NCBI GenBank assembly: GCA_030247885.1
Contig: JAPDRO010000015.1
Coordinates: 186,001-250,000 of the forward strand
Direction of reading: 5' to 3'
From: Taxawa tesnikishii (nom. ined.)
Taxonomy: Eukaryota; Ascomycota; Dothideomycetes; Dothideales
DNA: 64,000 bases
The notes below the pieces were generated by a model. It saw nothing but the letters and a program-made list of their open reading frames with translations, did no database searches and was not told where the DNA came from. A program made the position numbers and the translations under genes. Every line of letters begins with the position of its first letter. The stretch's first letter is position 1. Shown here one piece after another: positions 46,507 to 56,131 of the stretch.

Positions 46507-48543
46507 ATGTTCAAGAAGAAGCCGACTGTGAGACTCGAGTTCGTGTGCCAATGGTCCTCATTCTGATGCATCCAGATCAAACCACTCGCTCCTATTCGGT
46601 CTTCTGATCGTCGGAAAACCGCAGACAACATCATCGCCGACTACGGCCTAGGAAAGCCTGCGCAAGATGACCCGAGTGCTGAAGACAAAGCAGCGTCCAC
46701 TGCAGAGCGTGCCAACCTGAGGAACAGTCTGCTACCGGAAAATGTCCAATCTGCAAGATTCACCACCACTCACGGACCAGACCTGAAGCAGGTTTCGGGA
46801 ACGGTATTCGTAGGAAGCCACCCAGGAGACGATCAGCGGGTGTTGTGGTTCAAGATCGAGGACCGAATATATCCCACAGTCTACACACTATGGCGGAATC
46901 CTGGCATGTTGCCTCTTCTGCATACGCCTGGCTTTGTGGTCCAGAAGCTGCAGGGCGGAGCGGATCTGATGACACCGGGACTGCAACACGGACCACCCTT
47001 TCCGAAAAAGGCAAAGAAGGGTGCTATTGTTGCCATAGCGAGTCTCGAGAACCCAAGTGTTCCGGTTGCAGTCGGGGTGTGCGAGATAGACGTCAGTGCG
47101 CTGGGGTCCGTCCAAGGAGCCAAGGGTCATGCTGTCCAGACGATGCATTGGGCTGGTGATGAAGTGTGGTCATACAGCACGAGTGGGAAATCAGGGATGA
47201 ATCCTCCAGAAGAGATTGATGGGTGGCTGCGAGATGACCACGATCAAGGTCTGGCTGGCCAAGCAGGCGAGCTGAAGCTCGAGGATGAGGACGAAGAAGG
47301 TGGTGGTGTTTCCCTTGGAGAAAACGATGCGAACGCGCGGGCGACAGAGGTTAGTCCAACTGACGAAGAAGACGAGCCGGCTCAAGAGGAAGACTCTGCG
47401 AAGGCTGAGGTCAAACAGATGTCCACAAAGGTATACACACCGTACGTTCCTTGTGGCTGCAACCCGCTAACCCCACTCAGAAATCGACGATGCCTTTCAT
47501 AACGCTTTCCTGTATGGTGTTCACCATCACAAGGAGAGCAACAAAGGGCAAAAGAACTTTGGGCTCGACTTCCCTCTTACTCAGTCTTCCGTGATGTCGA
47601 ACCTAGTACAACCATTTCTTCCAGCATTCACCCCAGAACAAGCAGAATCTTTGCAGATAAAGAAGTCGAGCTTCAAAAACATCAGAAAGTTCATCAAGTC
47701 GTTAGACAAGAAGAAGATCGTCAAGTCTAAAGACCGAGATGGTAACGAGACCACGATCCTTGACATCGATTTCGATGACCAGGCTATCGTTAACTTCAAG
47801 CCATATCGCCTGCCCAAGAAGGAGACAATGGCCGGCACCAGCCTTGGGCGGGGTGAAAAGGCCACTTCAACAATCGACACAGGTGACGACTCCGTAGGCC
47901 AGAAACTCCAGAAGGTCGAATATTATAAGCCGAAGGAAAGACTCCTTCCAATCTTCGCCTCTGCAAATGCCACGGCACAATCTCTCTTCACGGCAGCTGA
48001 GATCCGGCCCCTGGTGACCGGTTACATCGAATCCGAAAACCTCATCTCACAAGCCAACAAGCGCCTGGTGACTCTCAATCCGATACTTGCAAACGCAGTT
48101 TTCGATGGAAGCACGCATCTGGACAAGGAAGTACTGGCCAAGGGATCAGTTCCTCGCGACGCGCTCATCGATCGCATCATCTCCGCTTGTTCGCCATACT
48201 ATGCCATCATCCGCAACAAAGCCGCTGACGACTCGAAACCCAAGTCCGGCGCGGCGCCCAAGATCAAAGTTACGCTTGAGACGCGATCGGGCAACAAGAC
48301 AGTAACCAAGGTCTCCGGGGTCGAGGGGTATTTCATCCCCCGCAACCGCTGGCGGATGAGCTGCGGAAAGCATGTGCAGGCAGCGCGAGCGTTGAGCAGC
48401 TCGCAGGTAGCAGTCCAAAGACACCTGTCATGGAGATCATGGTGCAAGGTCCACAAAAGGATGCAGTGATCAAGGCGCTGGAAAGGCGAGGCGTCAACAG
48501 GAATTGGGTGGAATTCGTGGATAAGACCAAGAAGAAGAAATAA
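46507..48543 (+). CDS. TMA64: eIF2D/ligatin homologue, Tma64 (two apparent frameshifts)
   Basis: Ribosome-associated factor for non-canonical initiation and post-termination tRNA/mRNA release. Exon 1 (46507..46527) is only MFKKKPT; a 48-bp intron leads to exon 2 (46576..47430), then exon 3 (47481..48543). The N-terminal pre-PUA region (IKPLAPIRSSDRRKTADNII) is followed by the PUA domain (VLWFKIEDRIYPTVYTLWRN, LLHTPGFVVQKLQGGADLMTPG), an acidic linker and a winged-helix-like part (EIDDAFHNAFLYGVHHHKES). A SWIB-like segment follows, then the C-terminal SUI1 domain (IKVTLETRSGNKTVTKVSGV, then PVMEIMVQGPQKDAVIKALE). One base is missing at the exon 3 start (AAATCGAC should encode EID) and one in CCCCC 48337-48341, before PPQPLADELRKAC. 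Both are homopolymer-type losses. Confidence 0.93.
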
Positions 48544-48627
48544 TGTATTCGGGGGTATCATGGTCTAGAAATCTTCCAACAAACAACGACCTTTAGATGC
48601 AACGACAAGGTATTCTCAACAGGTAGA

Positions 48628-49728
48628 CTAGAAAAATTCTCCGTACTGTCCCAGGATCTCGTCATTTGTGCCAAAGTCTTCGTGCATCGCTGACAAGCCT
48701 TCGAATTGCTCCGCGATCTTGAGGCCCCTGAGCCTCTCCTCTTCCACTTCCTCCCAGGTCATCTCATCTTGCTCCTCGATCTCTGCTTTGACCTTCTCAG
48801 CCTCCACTTTCTTCCCCAACTTAATCGCCAGCTCCGAACCCAGATTTTCTGGACTCGACAGATTCGCCGGCGTACCACTGCCCGTCGCCGGACTATCTAT
48901 TCCCACCTCGGGCCTAGGCTTATCCCCCGGTCTCTTCGGCAGCAGATAGCTTCTCTCCAGCACGATTTCGGGCGCAATCGTCAGCCTGCCCTTCTTGCAC
49001 ACATACTTGGCGATGCTGGACGCAAACACGGCCTTCTTCAACGCCTCTGCCTCCTTCTTGTCTCCCTTCCTGCCCTTCCGACGCGGCTGCCACGAATAGC
49101 TGGCCGGTTTCACAGTGCCTCGCTTCACGATGTGCGACACGATGTACAGCCACTTCTTGTCCCAGGATAGTAGCCTTGTCCAGACCTCGAATTTCTCGAA
49201 CGGCTTGATCTCTTTCCTGAACACGCACGCTACTCCGCCCAAGGCGATGATGTAGCCGCCCGGCACTTGGCCGTTGATCACGTTCTGCGGCAGGCCGGCC
49301 AGGTCGCCGGAGCGCAAGCGTGCGTTGCTGGTGCGGAGCAAGGCGCCCATGTAGTGTGCGCGTGCCACGTCAAGGTCGGCGAAGTAGGTCGAGTTGGATT
49401 TGTGCAGATTGTAGTCGCAGTCGAGGAGCGAATTGCTGCTTGTCGTAACCAACGGCTTGAAGAGATCCGCGCCCGTGAGAGGTGTGGGGGAGAGGTAGAG
49501 GTGGTAGAGGATTCCTCGGAAGACGCGGTAGTGCCATATGAAGGGGAGGCTTTTGAGGTTGGAGAGCGCGAAAACGAACAAGAGAGTCTTCCAAACGTAG
49601 GAGGGAGCGGAGATGCTGAGGTTTCTGGCGACGGTATTGCGGAGGGAGGGTGAGAGCGACATAGAGGCTAGAAGGGCGCCGATGCTAAGGGTGCCGGCGA
49701 CGACGGGAAGGCGTGACATGGCGGACAT
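48628..49728 (-). CDS. THEM6-like thioesterase-superfamily membrane protein
   Basis: Single exon, 366 residues, no frame problem. An N-terminal hydrophobic stretch (VVAGTLSIGALLASMSLSP, then TLLFVFALSNLKSLPFIWHY) suggests a membrane anchor. The hot-dog thioesterase-like core follows: LDCDYNLHKSNSTYFADLDV, RAHYMGALL, GYIIALGGVACVFRKEIKPF, FEVWTRLLSWDKKWLYIVSH. This is the arrangement of THEM6 and its fungal relatives. The C-terminal third is Lys/Glu-rich and disordered. Its substrate, if any, is unknown. Start at the first ATG; MSAMSRLPVV. Confidence 0.85.
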   Translation of the reverse strand: MSAMSRLPVVAGTLSIGALLASMSLSPSLRNTVARNLSISAPSYVWKTLLFVFALSNLKSLPFIWHYRVFRGILYHLYLSPTPLTGADLFKPLVTTSSNSLLDCDYNLHKSNSTYFADLDVARAHYMGALLRTSNARLRSGDLAGLPQNVINGQVPGGYIIALGGVACVFRKEIKPFEKFEVWTRLLSWDKKWLYIVSHIVKRGTVKPASYSWQPRRKGRKGDKKEAEALKKAVFASSIAKYVCKKGRLTIAPEIVLERSYLLPKRPGDKPRPEVGIDSPATGSGTPANLSSPENLGSELAIKLGKKVEAEKVKAEIEEQDEMTWEEVEEERLRGLKIAEQFEGLSAMHEDFGTNDEILGQYGEFF

Positions 49729-49997
49729 GGTTGCGGTGAGGTAGAGGGAGGACCGGAGGGGTTAATGAGGATATGAGTGCTGTTCATGTGCTTCGAGATA
49801 TTGTGTTCATCCATGCATGTAATTCTTTATGTACGGGCGTACCTGACGTTGATGCCGAGGTAACTCCTATTTTAGGCAATAGTGGCGTCCTTGGTTATTG
49901 AGCCTCATCTTGTTCTCTCCTTGTTGGCTGGGTCTCATCATGCTTCCGCTGGAACAACTGCAGGCAACGTTTGAAGCAACGCATCGCTTGCCAAAAT

Positions 49998-50666
49998 ATG
50001 GTAATTGCGGCACACCAGAGGAGTCAGAATGCTGGCGTGGGATTCTTCGATCTACCTAGAGAACTGCGTGACTCCGTATACGAGCTCTACCTCGAAGGCT
50101 TCCTTGGAGACATTAACAAGCGTCTACGCAAGGAAATAGCAATCGACGAGAACGAGCCGACCATATTCGCCGCCTCAAGACAATTGAAGGCCGAGTTCTC
50201 GCCCCTCTTCTATAGTCGCGTCGCACTCCGGATCAACATCAGCGCAGGACATCCATATCGCAACAAAGCGCACAAGGAGCGATTGGAACGGATCGGTAAT
50301 GACCGGATAAGAACAGTGCCTTCGATCACGTTCTATGTGGACATTGACCGCGTAGTAACGTTACGTCTCAACCCGCAGCTGCGACTGCACAGAATCGAGC
50401 ACCTAAACCTCTGGAGCGCCGCATGGCTTGACGATCGCTTGTGGGAGGTTCATGAGCGCTTGAGACTGCCTTTCACCGCTTCTGTGGAGAATCTTGTCAG
50501 GATGCAAAAATCAGATGATCCTGAAGAGAACACACAGTTTCTGCGTACCATGGTAGAGGCTATCATCAACGGCATCTTGAACGGCGGTAGCAGCCTGGGA
50601 CTTGCCATCGAGAAGATCTCTCAGCTCCTCGAGTTTGTGGAATATGCTTTCGTGCCTCCGTGGTAA
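49998..50666 (+). CDS. F-box-like/2EXR-type hypothetical protein
   Basis: About 222 residues from the ATG at 49998. GFFDLPRELRDSVYELYLEG is the F-box-like opening common in fungal '2EXR' proteins, followed by IFAASRQLKAEFSPLFYSRV (the 'CRQIRAEALPLFY'-type block of this family). The rest is a helical region with no further motif. Ends FVEYAFVPPW. These families are expanded in filamentous fungi and mostly uncharacterised. Confidence 0.65.
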   Translation: MVIAAHQRSQNAGVGFFDLPRELRDSVYELYLEGFLGDINKRLRKEIAIDENEPTIFAASRQLKAEFSPLFYSRVALRINISAGHPYRNKAHKERLERIGNDRIRTVPSITFYVDIDRVVTLRLNPQLRLHRIEHLNLWSAAWLDDRLWEVHERLRLPFTASVENLVRMQKSDDPEENTQFLRTMVEAIINGILNGGSSLGLAIEKISQLLEFVEYAFVPPW

Positions 50667-50882
50667 ACAGCACGGCTGAAACCGACCGGAGCTTGCAGAG
50701 AAAGTCTACGCCAGTTTTTCAAAAAGGAAAAAACTCCTCCAATATATTAGAGCCTCTGTGTTTGCGTGCACACCAGAATTTTCAACAACTTTAGGCATTG
50801 CTTGAGCCTCACTCCAGTTGTTCGCTTTCAATACCTGGACTTTCAGCGCTCGAGCCTTAGCTCTTGACACCGTATCAAAAGA

Positions 50883-52241
50883 ATGGCAACCACGACTCCA
50901 AAAGGACTGGTCGATCTTCCGACGGAGATTCAAAGGATGCTTTTAGCATATATCCCTCGACAAAGCGACTTAAAGAACGCCTGTCTTGTCAGCCAAGCAA
51001 TGCGGACCCTGGCCATAGAAATTTTGTACAAGAGGTTCGTTTTTAATACGGATACAAGAGATGCTATCGCTGCATGCCAATACCTACATCCACAAAATCC
51101 TGGTGTAAAGCACATTCAATGCTTGGACCTGAAGCCGAGATATCCTGGAGAATACTTTTCAGACGAAGACCTCCACGAAAACACGAACTCGACGTTGCAA
51201 ACGGTACGAACGATCTTCCTACTATTTGCAATGCATCGAGTTCGATTGCGAGGACTGCACTTGCCTGGCACGGCCTCCCTTGACATGGAGACCATTACGG
51301 CCGCATGCACTCTGCAGCCATGCCTTGAATATCTCGGCTTTGGCGGCGGCGGCGCCGCAGCACTTCTAGAGTATGTTGACGCAACGCAAGCCATTCCGTG
51401 GGTGGATACGCTGAAAGAGTTGGACATGCCCGTGTTCATTCAGAGCAAAAATGACATCTTTGCGTGCCAGAGGCTCCTTCAGCATTGCAAGCAACTTGAG
51501 AAGATCTCCATACAAAAAAATTGGTCCAAGCAATTACCTGTCGACGATTCGGAAGCATGGGACGGTATCTTCGTTCGTACTCTGTTCCAGCACGTCTCAC
51601 CGTTGGGGACAAATCCCCCGTGGCGTTAGAAAGCTTGTCGCTACAAGCTCAGCAGGTTGCATATGCCGAACGCACGTTCATGCGGGTTATGGACTTCACT
51701 ATGCCATGGCAGCTGCACCTTTGGGCTTGTCCTGGAACACCGCGGCTGCTCATTTGTTTGGCGGCTCTTTTTCGAATCGGGAAGCCTTCACTGGAAGACA
51801 TCACCATTTTTCTCACGGTGCTCAGCAACACAGGCCAGAGGAGGGATTGAAAGAAAGCATTGAGCTTTTCTTGAAATCATTTACCGGCCTCTGTTACGTC
51901 CGGCTAGTCCTTTGCACGTATACGACCAACCACAAGGGCCTTGTGGGCGGTTTAACGCATCATGCTGATTCTCTACTCGAGCTGTCCCTGGGTCTAGAAT
52001 ACCATAAGTGTTATCGATTTACCGATTCAAGCTTAACCTTTCTGCTGAGACATGGTATCGTTAGGGTTTGACCTTCAGCGTCGTCAAGGGCATGGAGTCT
52101 GAGCATGAGATTCTGGTGGATACACTGGGGTCAGCACGATATGGGATAGACATCAGCGGCCATCTTTGGATGCTCGACGTGTTCTGGAAGAGGCATCGAA
52201 GTCTGGCGATGGTTGATGAGGATCACAACCACCGTCACTAG
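50883..52241 (+). CDS. F-box protein with leucine-rich-repeat-like C-terminus (frame changes; may be a pseudogene)
   Basis: Begins MATTTPKGLVDLPTEIQRML, an F-box (LVDLPTEIQRMLLAYIPRQSDLKNACLVSQAMRTLA). Repeat-like segments follow: HIQCLDLKPR, LRGLHLPGTASLDMETI, LEYLGFGGGG, LKELDMPVF, LEKISIQKNW. After about 51605 the frame steps back by one (SPVALESLSLQAQQVAYAER). It steps again near 51838 (EEGLKESIELFLKSFTGLCY, then LLELSLGLEYHKCYRFTDSS) and near 52060 (MESEHEILVDTLGSARYG...FWKRHRSLAMVDED), ending at a TAG at 52239-52241. All steps have the sign seen at homopolymer losses elsewhere, so one intact gene of about 450 residues is possible. With less conserved sequence to judge by, decay cannot be excluded. 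Confidence 0.6.
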
Positions 52242-52531
52242 GCCGTGCCAATGTCTTCCTCCTTTGGCAGGCTTGTCTATCAGACACCAACAACAACAAT
52301 GCCACGCTGACCGCGTTTTACCACAACCCGCCGGCTATGCTTGACTGCGTGTTGCATGACTTTCTCCGCAACCCTAACTGCTCGGCGGTTTAAAACTTAA
52401 CAACTGCATGACGTCCGTCAGACTACCGCAAATGCGATTTATATAGCATGTCTTAGAACGAATTGATGAACACAACCAAACAACCGTCCAGATCTGGGTC
52501 GCTTCGAATGATAGTCCTTTGCAATCCTCTG

Positions 52532-54068
52532 CTACTCGTTGAGATACCTCTGCAGGACTAGAAAAGCCACGAGCAGCAAACCACCACAAGTCAAAAACAC
52601 GTTATCTCGGTGATGGTCGCCTAGGTGTGATCAGTGGCCACGTTTTGTCTTCTGGATTATGCGCTTACCTTCTTCCGCTAAACTGTGGGCGACCACGACG
52701 AAGACGTTGAGAGGCAACCTCAAGATGCCGTAGACCTTTCCCCTGACCCCATCCTCCACAACCCTTCCTTTCACAAACGCCATACTAGGAAAGTACGCAC
52801 CGATGCAAGCTTCCAGCACACAGAATGCCCAAAAATCAGCATCTCGTTCTTCAGGAGGACAGTCGACAGGAGACAGCAGCTTGCCATTGAGACGGCCATC
52901 TTCAGCGTTAGAGATGCGCTTGTGAGATCGTGTGACGGTGTCCACAGGGTGAAGACGATGGAGCCGGACATCATGGAGCACATGAAGCATGAGAAGATCA
53001 ACCCGAATGGTGGGTCGGCTTTTGTGCCGGTGTGCGTTTGCGCGCTTTTCAGCGCAGCGGACCAGAAGAAAATAAAGAGATACATTGCGCCTTCGAAGAA
53101 ACAAGATGTGATGCCGACGGAGAGGATACGTTTGTCTTGTATACGGCGTCAGCGATGTTGCATGCGCGCGTTTCTTTTGGCTTACTGACCTCGGAGTACA
53201 GCATGTGTTTCTGCTCTTTCGGATGTACTCGGCTCTTGTGTGGTCATGGCATTGCCATAATTCTCATTCTGTCATGACGTTGTTAGCAAATGCTTGTCAT
53301 CAATCATGTACAGCATCATACCCAGTTCCTCCAAATAAGATCGGCTGCTACTGTCAAACAGACGATACTCGCAACGAACGGTGCAGTTCTCGTCCCGGTG
53401 GACTTAACCAAGAACTCCCCAAACACCCCCGATACTATAGCAACAATGCTGCTCAAGGTCGTCATCCTTCCGAAAACATTGCTCAAGCTCAAGCCAGCCA
53501 CATCCAGTTCCCGAGAGTGATATTCGGTCATCATCCACGTCTCGAAGACACTGTAAAGAAGTGTCGTACTGAGACCGCCGCATGCTCGGCCGAAGAACAG
53601 TATCGGTAGATTGTTCGATAACATCGTCAGGCAGCAGATCCCGTATGCCAGACAGTAGACCAGACAGGCGGCGCGTCGGCCGTACTTGTCCGCGAGCTGA
53701 CCGACGAAGGACGCGCTGACCGCTCCGGAGATAAACCCTGTCGCATACAGCGCAGCGACCATCGTCTCAGCGAACCCTTTCTCGTATTTGTATCTAGTAG
53801 TGTCAGTATGTCCTCAGAGCATTGGCGTTACTCCGACACACAGAGCGTAAATGTGCGGGCCTTGAAGCCAATCTGCGGCAAACGCCAAGAGGTAAACCGA
53901 GAAGAACTCTTTCTTGAATCGCGGAACTGCATCTTCGCTGTGATCTGATTTAGCTCCAACATCGACGTGTTTTGTAGACTCTGTGAATTTGTCTTGCTGG
54001 TGTTGCTTGTAGAAGAGGTAAGCATTGGCTAGGACCAAGCAAGCGAAATTGAGCTCGTAGAAGGTCAT
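52532..54068 (-). CDS. MFSD5-like major-facilitator transporter (molybdate-anion transporter family)
   Basis: Five exons: 54068..53842, 53793..53322, 53268..53190, 53135..52669 and 52620..52532. MTFYELNFACLVLANAYLFY opens like MFSD5; FSVYLLAFAADWLQGPHIYALYKYEKGF and the loop motif QLADKYGRRAACLVYCLAYG are family marks, with RACGGLSTTLLYSVFETWMM. Later helices include SVGITSCFFEGAMYLFIFFW and FGLIFSCFMCSMMSGSIVFT. The last exon ends with a membrane helix (CGGLLLVAFLVLQRYLNE). One base is missing near 52845-52851 (...LLSTVLLKN | RDADFWAFCVLEACIGAYFP). The family is linked to molybdate uptake in eukaryotes; the substrate here is inferred. About 444 residues. Confidence 0.85.
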
Positions 54069-54458
54069 TGTGTCTGCGACTACGGCATTTTTAGACGACA
54101 AGCAGGAAAGCAATTGCTTTTGAGTCCAGACTCTTGATGTGTGAGGACGCGTCCGCGTGTCAAGTAAGGGATGGAATATCGAGAATGCGGAATGAGACAA
54201 CAACAAAACCATCACAGCTGAGAAAACGATAGATTTCTCCTCCTCTCCACTTAGAAATACTATCTTTCGAAAAGTTTTCAGAGAATATGGCCGTTGCAAA
54301 AAGTCGGATACCTATCATCAGCGCTGCAGTAGCGGCGATACTCTTCATTGTAGCGGTGCTACACCACCAACGAGACAAATTGCCATCTTCAGTGACTTCC
54401 TGGGTGGGAGGGTAAGAGCTTGCGGTAAACCTGCTTCATAGATCCGATCACAGTAATC
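54069..54458. promoter_or_regulatory. Shared promoter between the transporter and methyltransferase genes
   Basis: 390 bp between divergent starts. No specific site recognised. Confidence 0.4.
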
Positions 54459-55227
54459 ATGGACAGATCCCGTCCTTCTTTCCTCGAGATTGCGCAAAAG
54501 CACGGCACCGATAAGGTCACAGACCACAGTTACCAGTACGTAGTGTCGTACAAGACGGTGTCGAGTCAGCGGTATCCTGACGATTACAAGGTATATGTAC
54601 GAGAAATACCTTCCGGCCTTGCGGGACAAGCCGATCAAGATGCTCGAAATCGGTCTCGGTTGCGACATGTCGTACGGTCCAGGAGCAAGCTACCACCTCT
54701 GGTTGGAATACTTCCCACACGTTGACCTGTACTTCATCGAGTACGACGCCAAATGCGCCAAGAAGTTCGCGCACCAGATGACGGGCGCCACCATCTTCAC
54801 CGGCGACCAGGCCGACGTTGACTTCCTCGAAGACTTTATCAGAAAGTCCGGCGGCGACTTCGACATCATTATCGACGATGGTGGACACACCATGAACCAG
54901 CAGATTACCAGTCTGAAGCACCTGTTCCTGACGGTGGTGCCAGGTGGAGTGTACTTCTGTGAGGACCTCCAGACCAGCTTCTGGAACAATTATGGCGGGG
55001 GCGATGCGGCGGATCCGGCAAACGGGAAGCCGACAATGATGCAGTTCATCGCTCAACTGGTCGATGACCTGATGTATGGTCCGAGGAGACAGGAGGTCAG
55101 TGAGGAAATGTCCTCCATCGAGTGCAGTAAGTCGGAGTCATGCAGGACCCGCTAATCTTTCTACTAACGCTGTGGTTCAGGCCACGAAGTGTGCGGATTC
55201 TGGAAGAAGAAAGAGGATGATTGGTGA
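54459..55227 (+). CDS. Class I SAM-dependent methyltransferase, TylE/demethylmacrocin O-methyltransferase-like
   Basis: Exons 54459..54535, 54591..55126 and 55181..55227 give 219 residues with no frame break. FLEIAQKHGTDKVTDHSYQY, MYEKYLPALRDKP and KMLEIGLGCDMSYGPGASYH (SAM motif I, E/DxGxG-type) are followed by LYFIEYDAKCAKKFA, GDQADVDFLEDFI and FDIIIDDGGHTMNQQITSL (the metal/SAM site of this family). The enzyme end is GGVYFCEDLQTSFWNNYGGG, and the last exon restores SIECSHEVCGFWKKKEDDW. Bacterial members methylate sugars of macrolides and related products, but the fungal substrate is unknown. There is no signal peptide. Confidence 0.87.
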
Positions 55228-56131
55228 GGGGATGGATCATGGATGTCAGGCATTTCTCGATGACGGTGAAACGATGCGGCTTGTTATGCATCCCCTCATG
55301 TTGTTAAGAATCCTGTAGACAATTGTTCCCTCAAGACTTGTCGCTCAAGAAGTGTCGCGATTTTGCACCCGGAAGGCAATTACAATGGCTTGGTGACCGT
55401 TGCGTGTCTAGTACCACGAACCAAAGGTGAACGAGCTGTCTGAGACGGATTGTTGAGTGTGCATTTGGTCAAGGAAGTCCACAGGTGCACAACAGTGTTT
55501 TGTCCGAGGATGACTTGTTTGAGCGACGCGAAGTGCACACAAAGTCTTGGCGCGTTTGTGGGCATCAGCTTCAAACATTCGACTTCCTCTCCTTTCCCTT
55601 CACCAACTGTCATGGATACCCCATCCATTTTATGAGCAGCTTCCCGCTGACGCGATGGTCGCTCCCAATTAACCGTAGGCGCCATGTTAACCCGCTGTTA
55701 TCTGACTTCTTGTCCCTTCTAACCAAACAGACGTGATGCCGAAGAACAAGCATGAGAACTTCACACGAGCTGCATTCACAGTTCGATCACTGATCCCGAT
55801 TCCGCAAAAACAGCAGTACAAGAAGTTGCGTCTCCACGTTGGTGGTTCTCACATTCCGATGCAATACTTGTAATTTCTCAGATAATTTGCGCACTAAGCA
55901 CCCTTCAGTTTTGGAAACCTTTCACCCTTAATCTTCAACCATGCAAATCAGGCAGCATGGGAGCATGGTCGGGTTGACGTGTACTCTTCAGAACCGAATA
56001 TTTCATTAAGCATTACCATGCCCCCCTTGACAGGGAGTTCATCTCTATCGTCTATCAAGTCTATACAACGGCAGTCTTCATAAACGGCCCCCCCTCCCCC
56101 CCCCAAGCTAGCCTCAAACCAACCGCAGCCT
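55228..56131. other. Intergenic region between convergent genes
   Basis: No gene recognised. A C-rich stretch with runs of C7 and C9 lies at about 56087-56105, immediately downstream of the beta-glucosidase stop. Confidence 0.45.
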
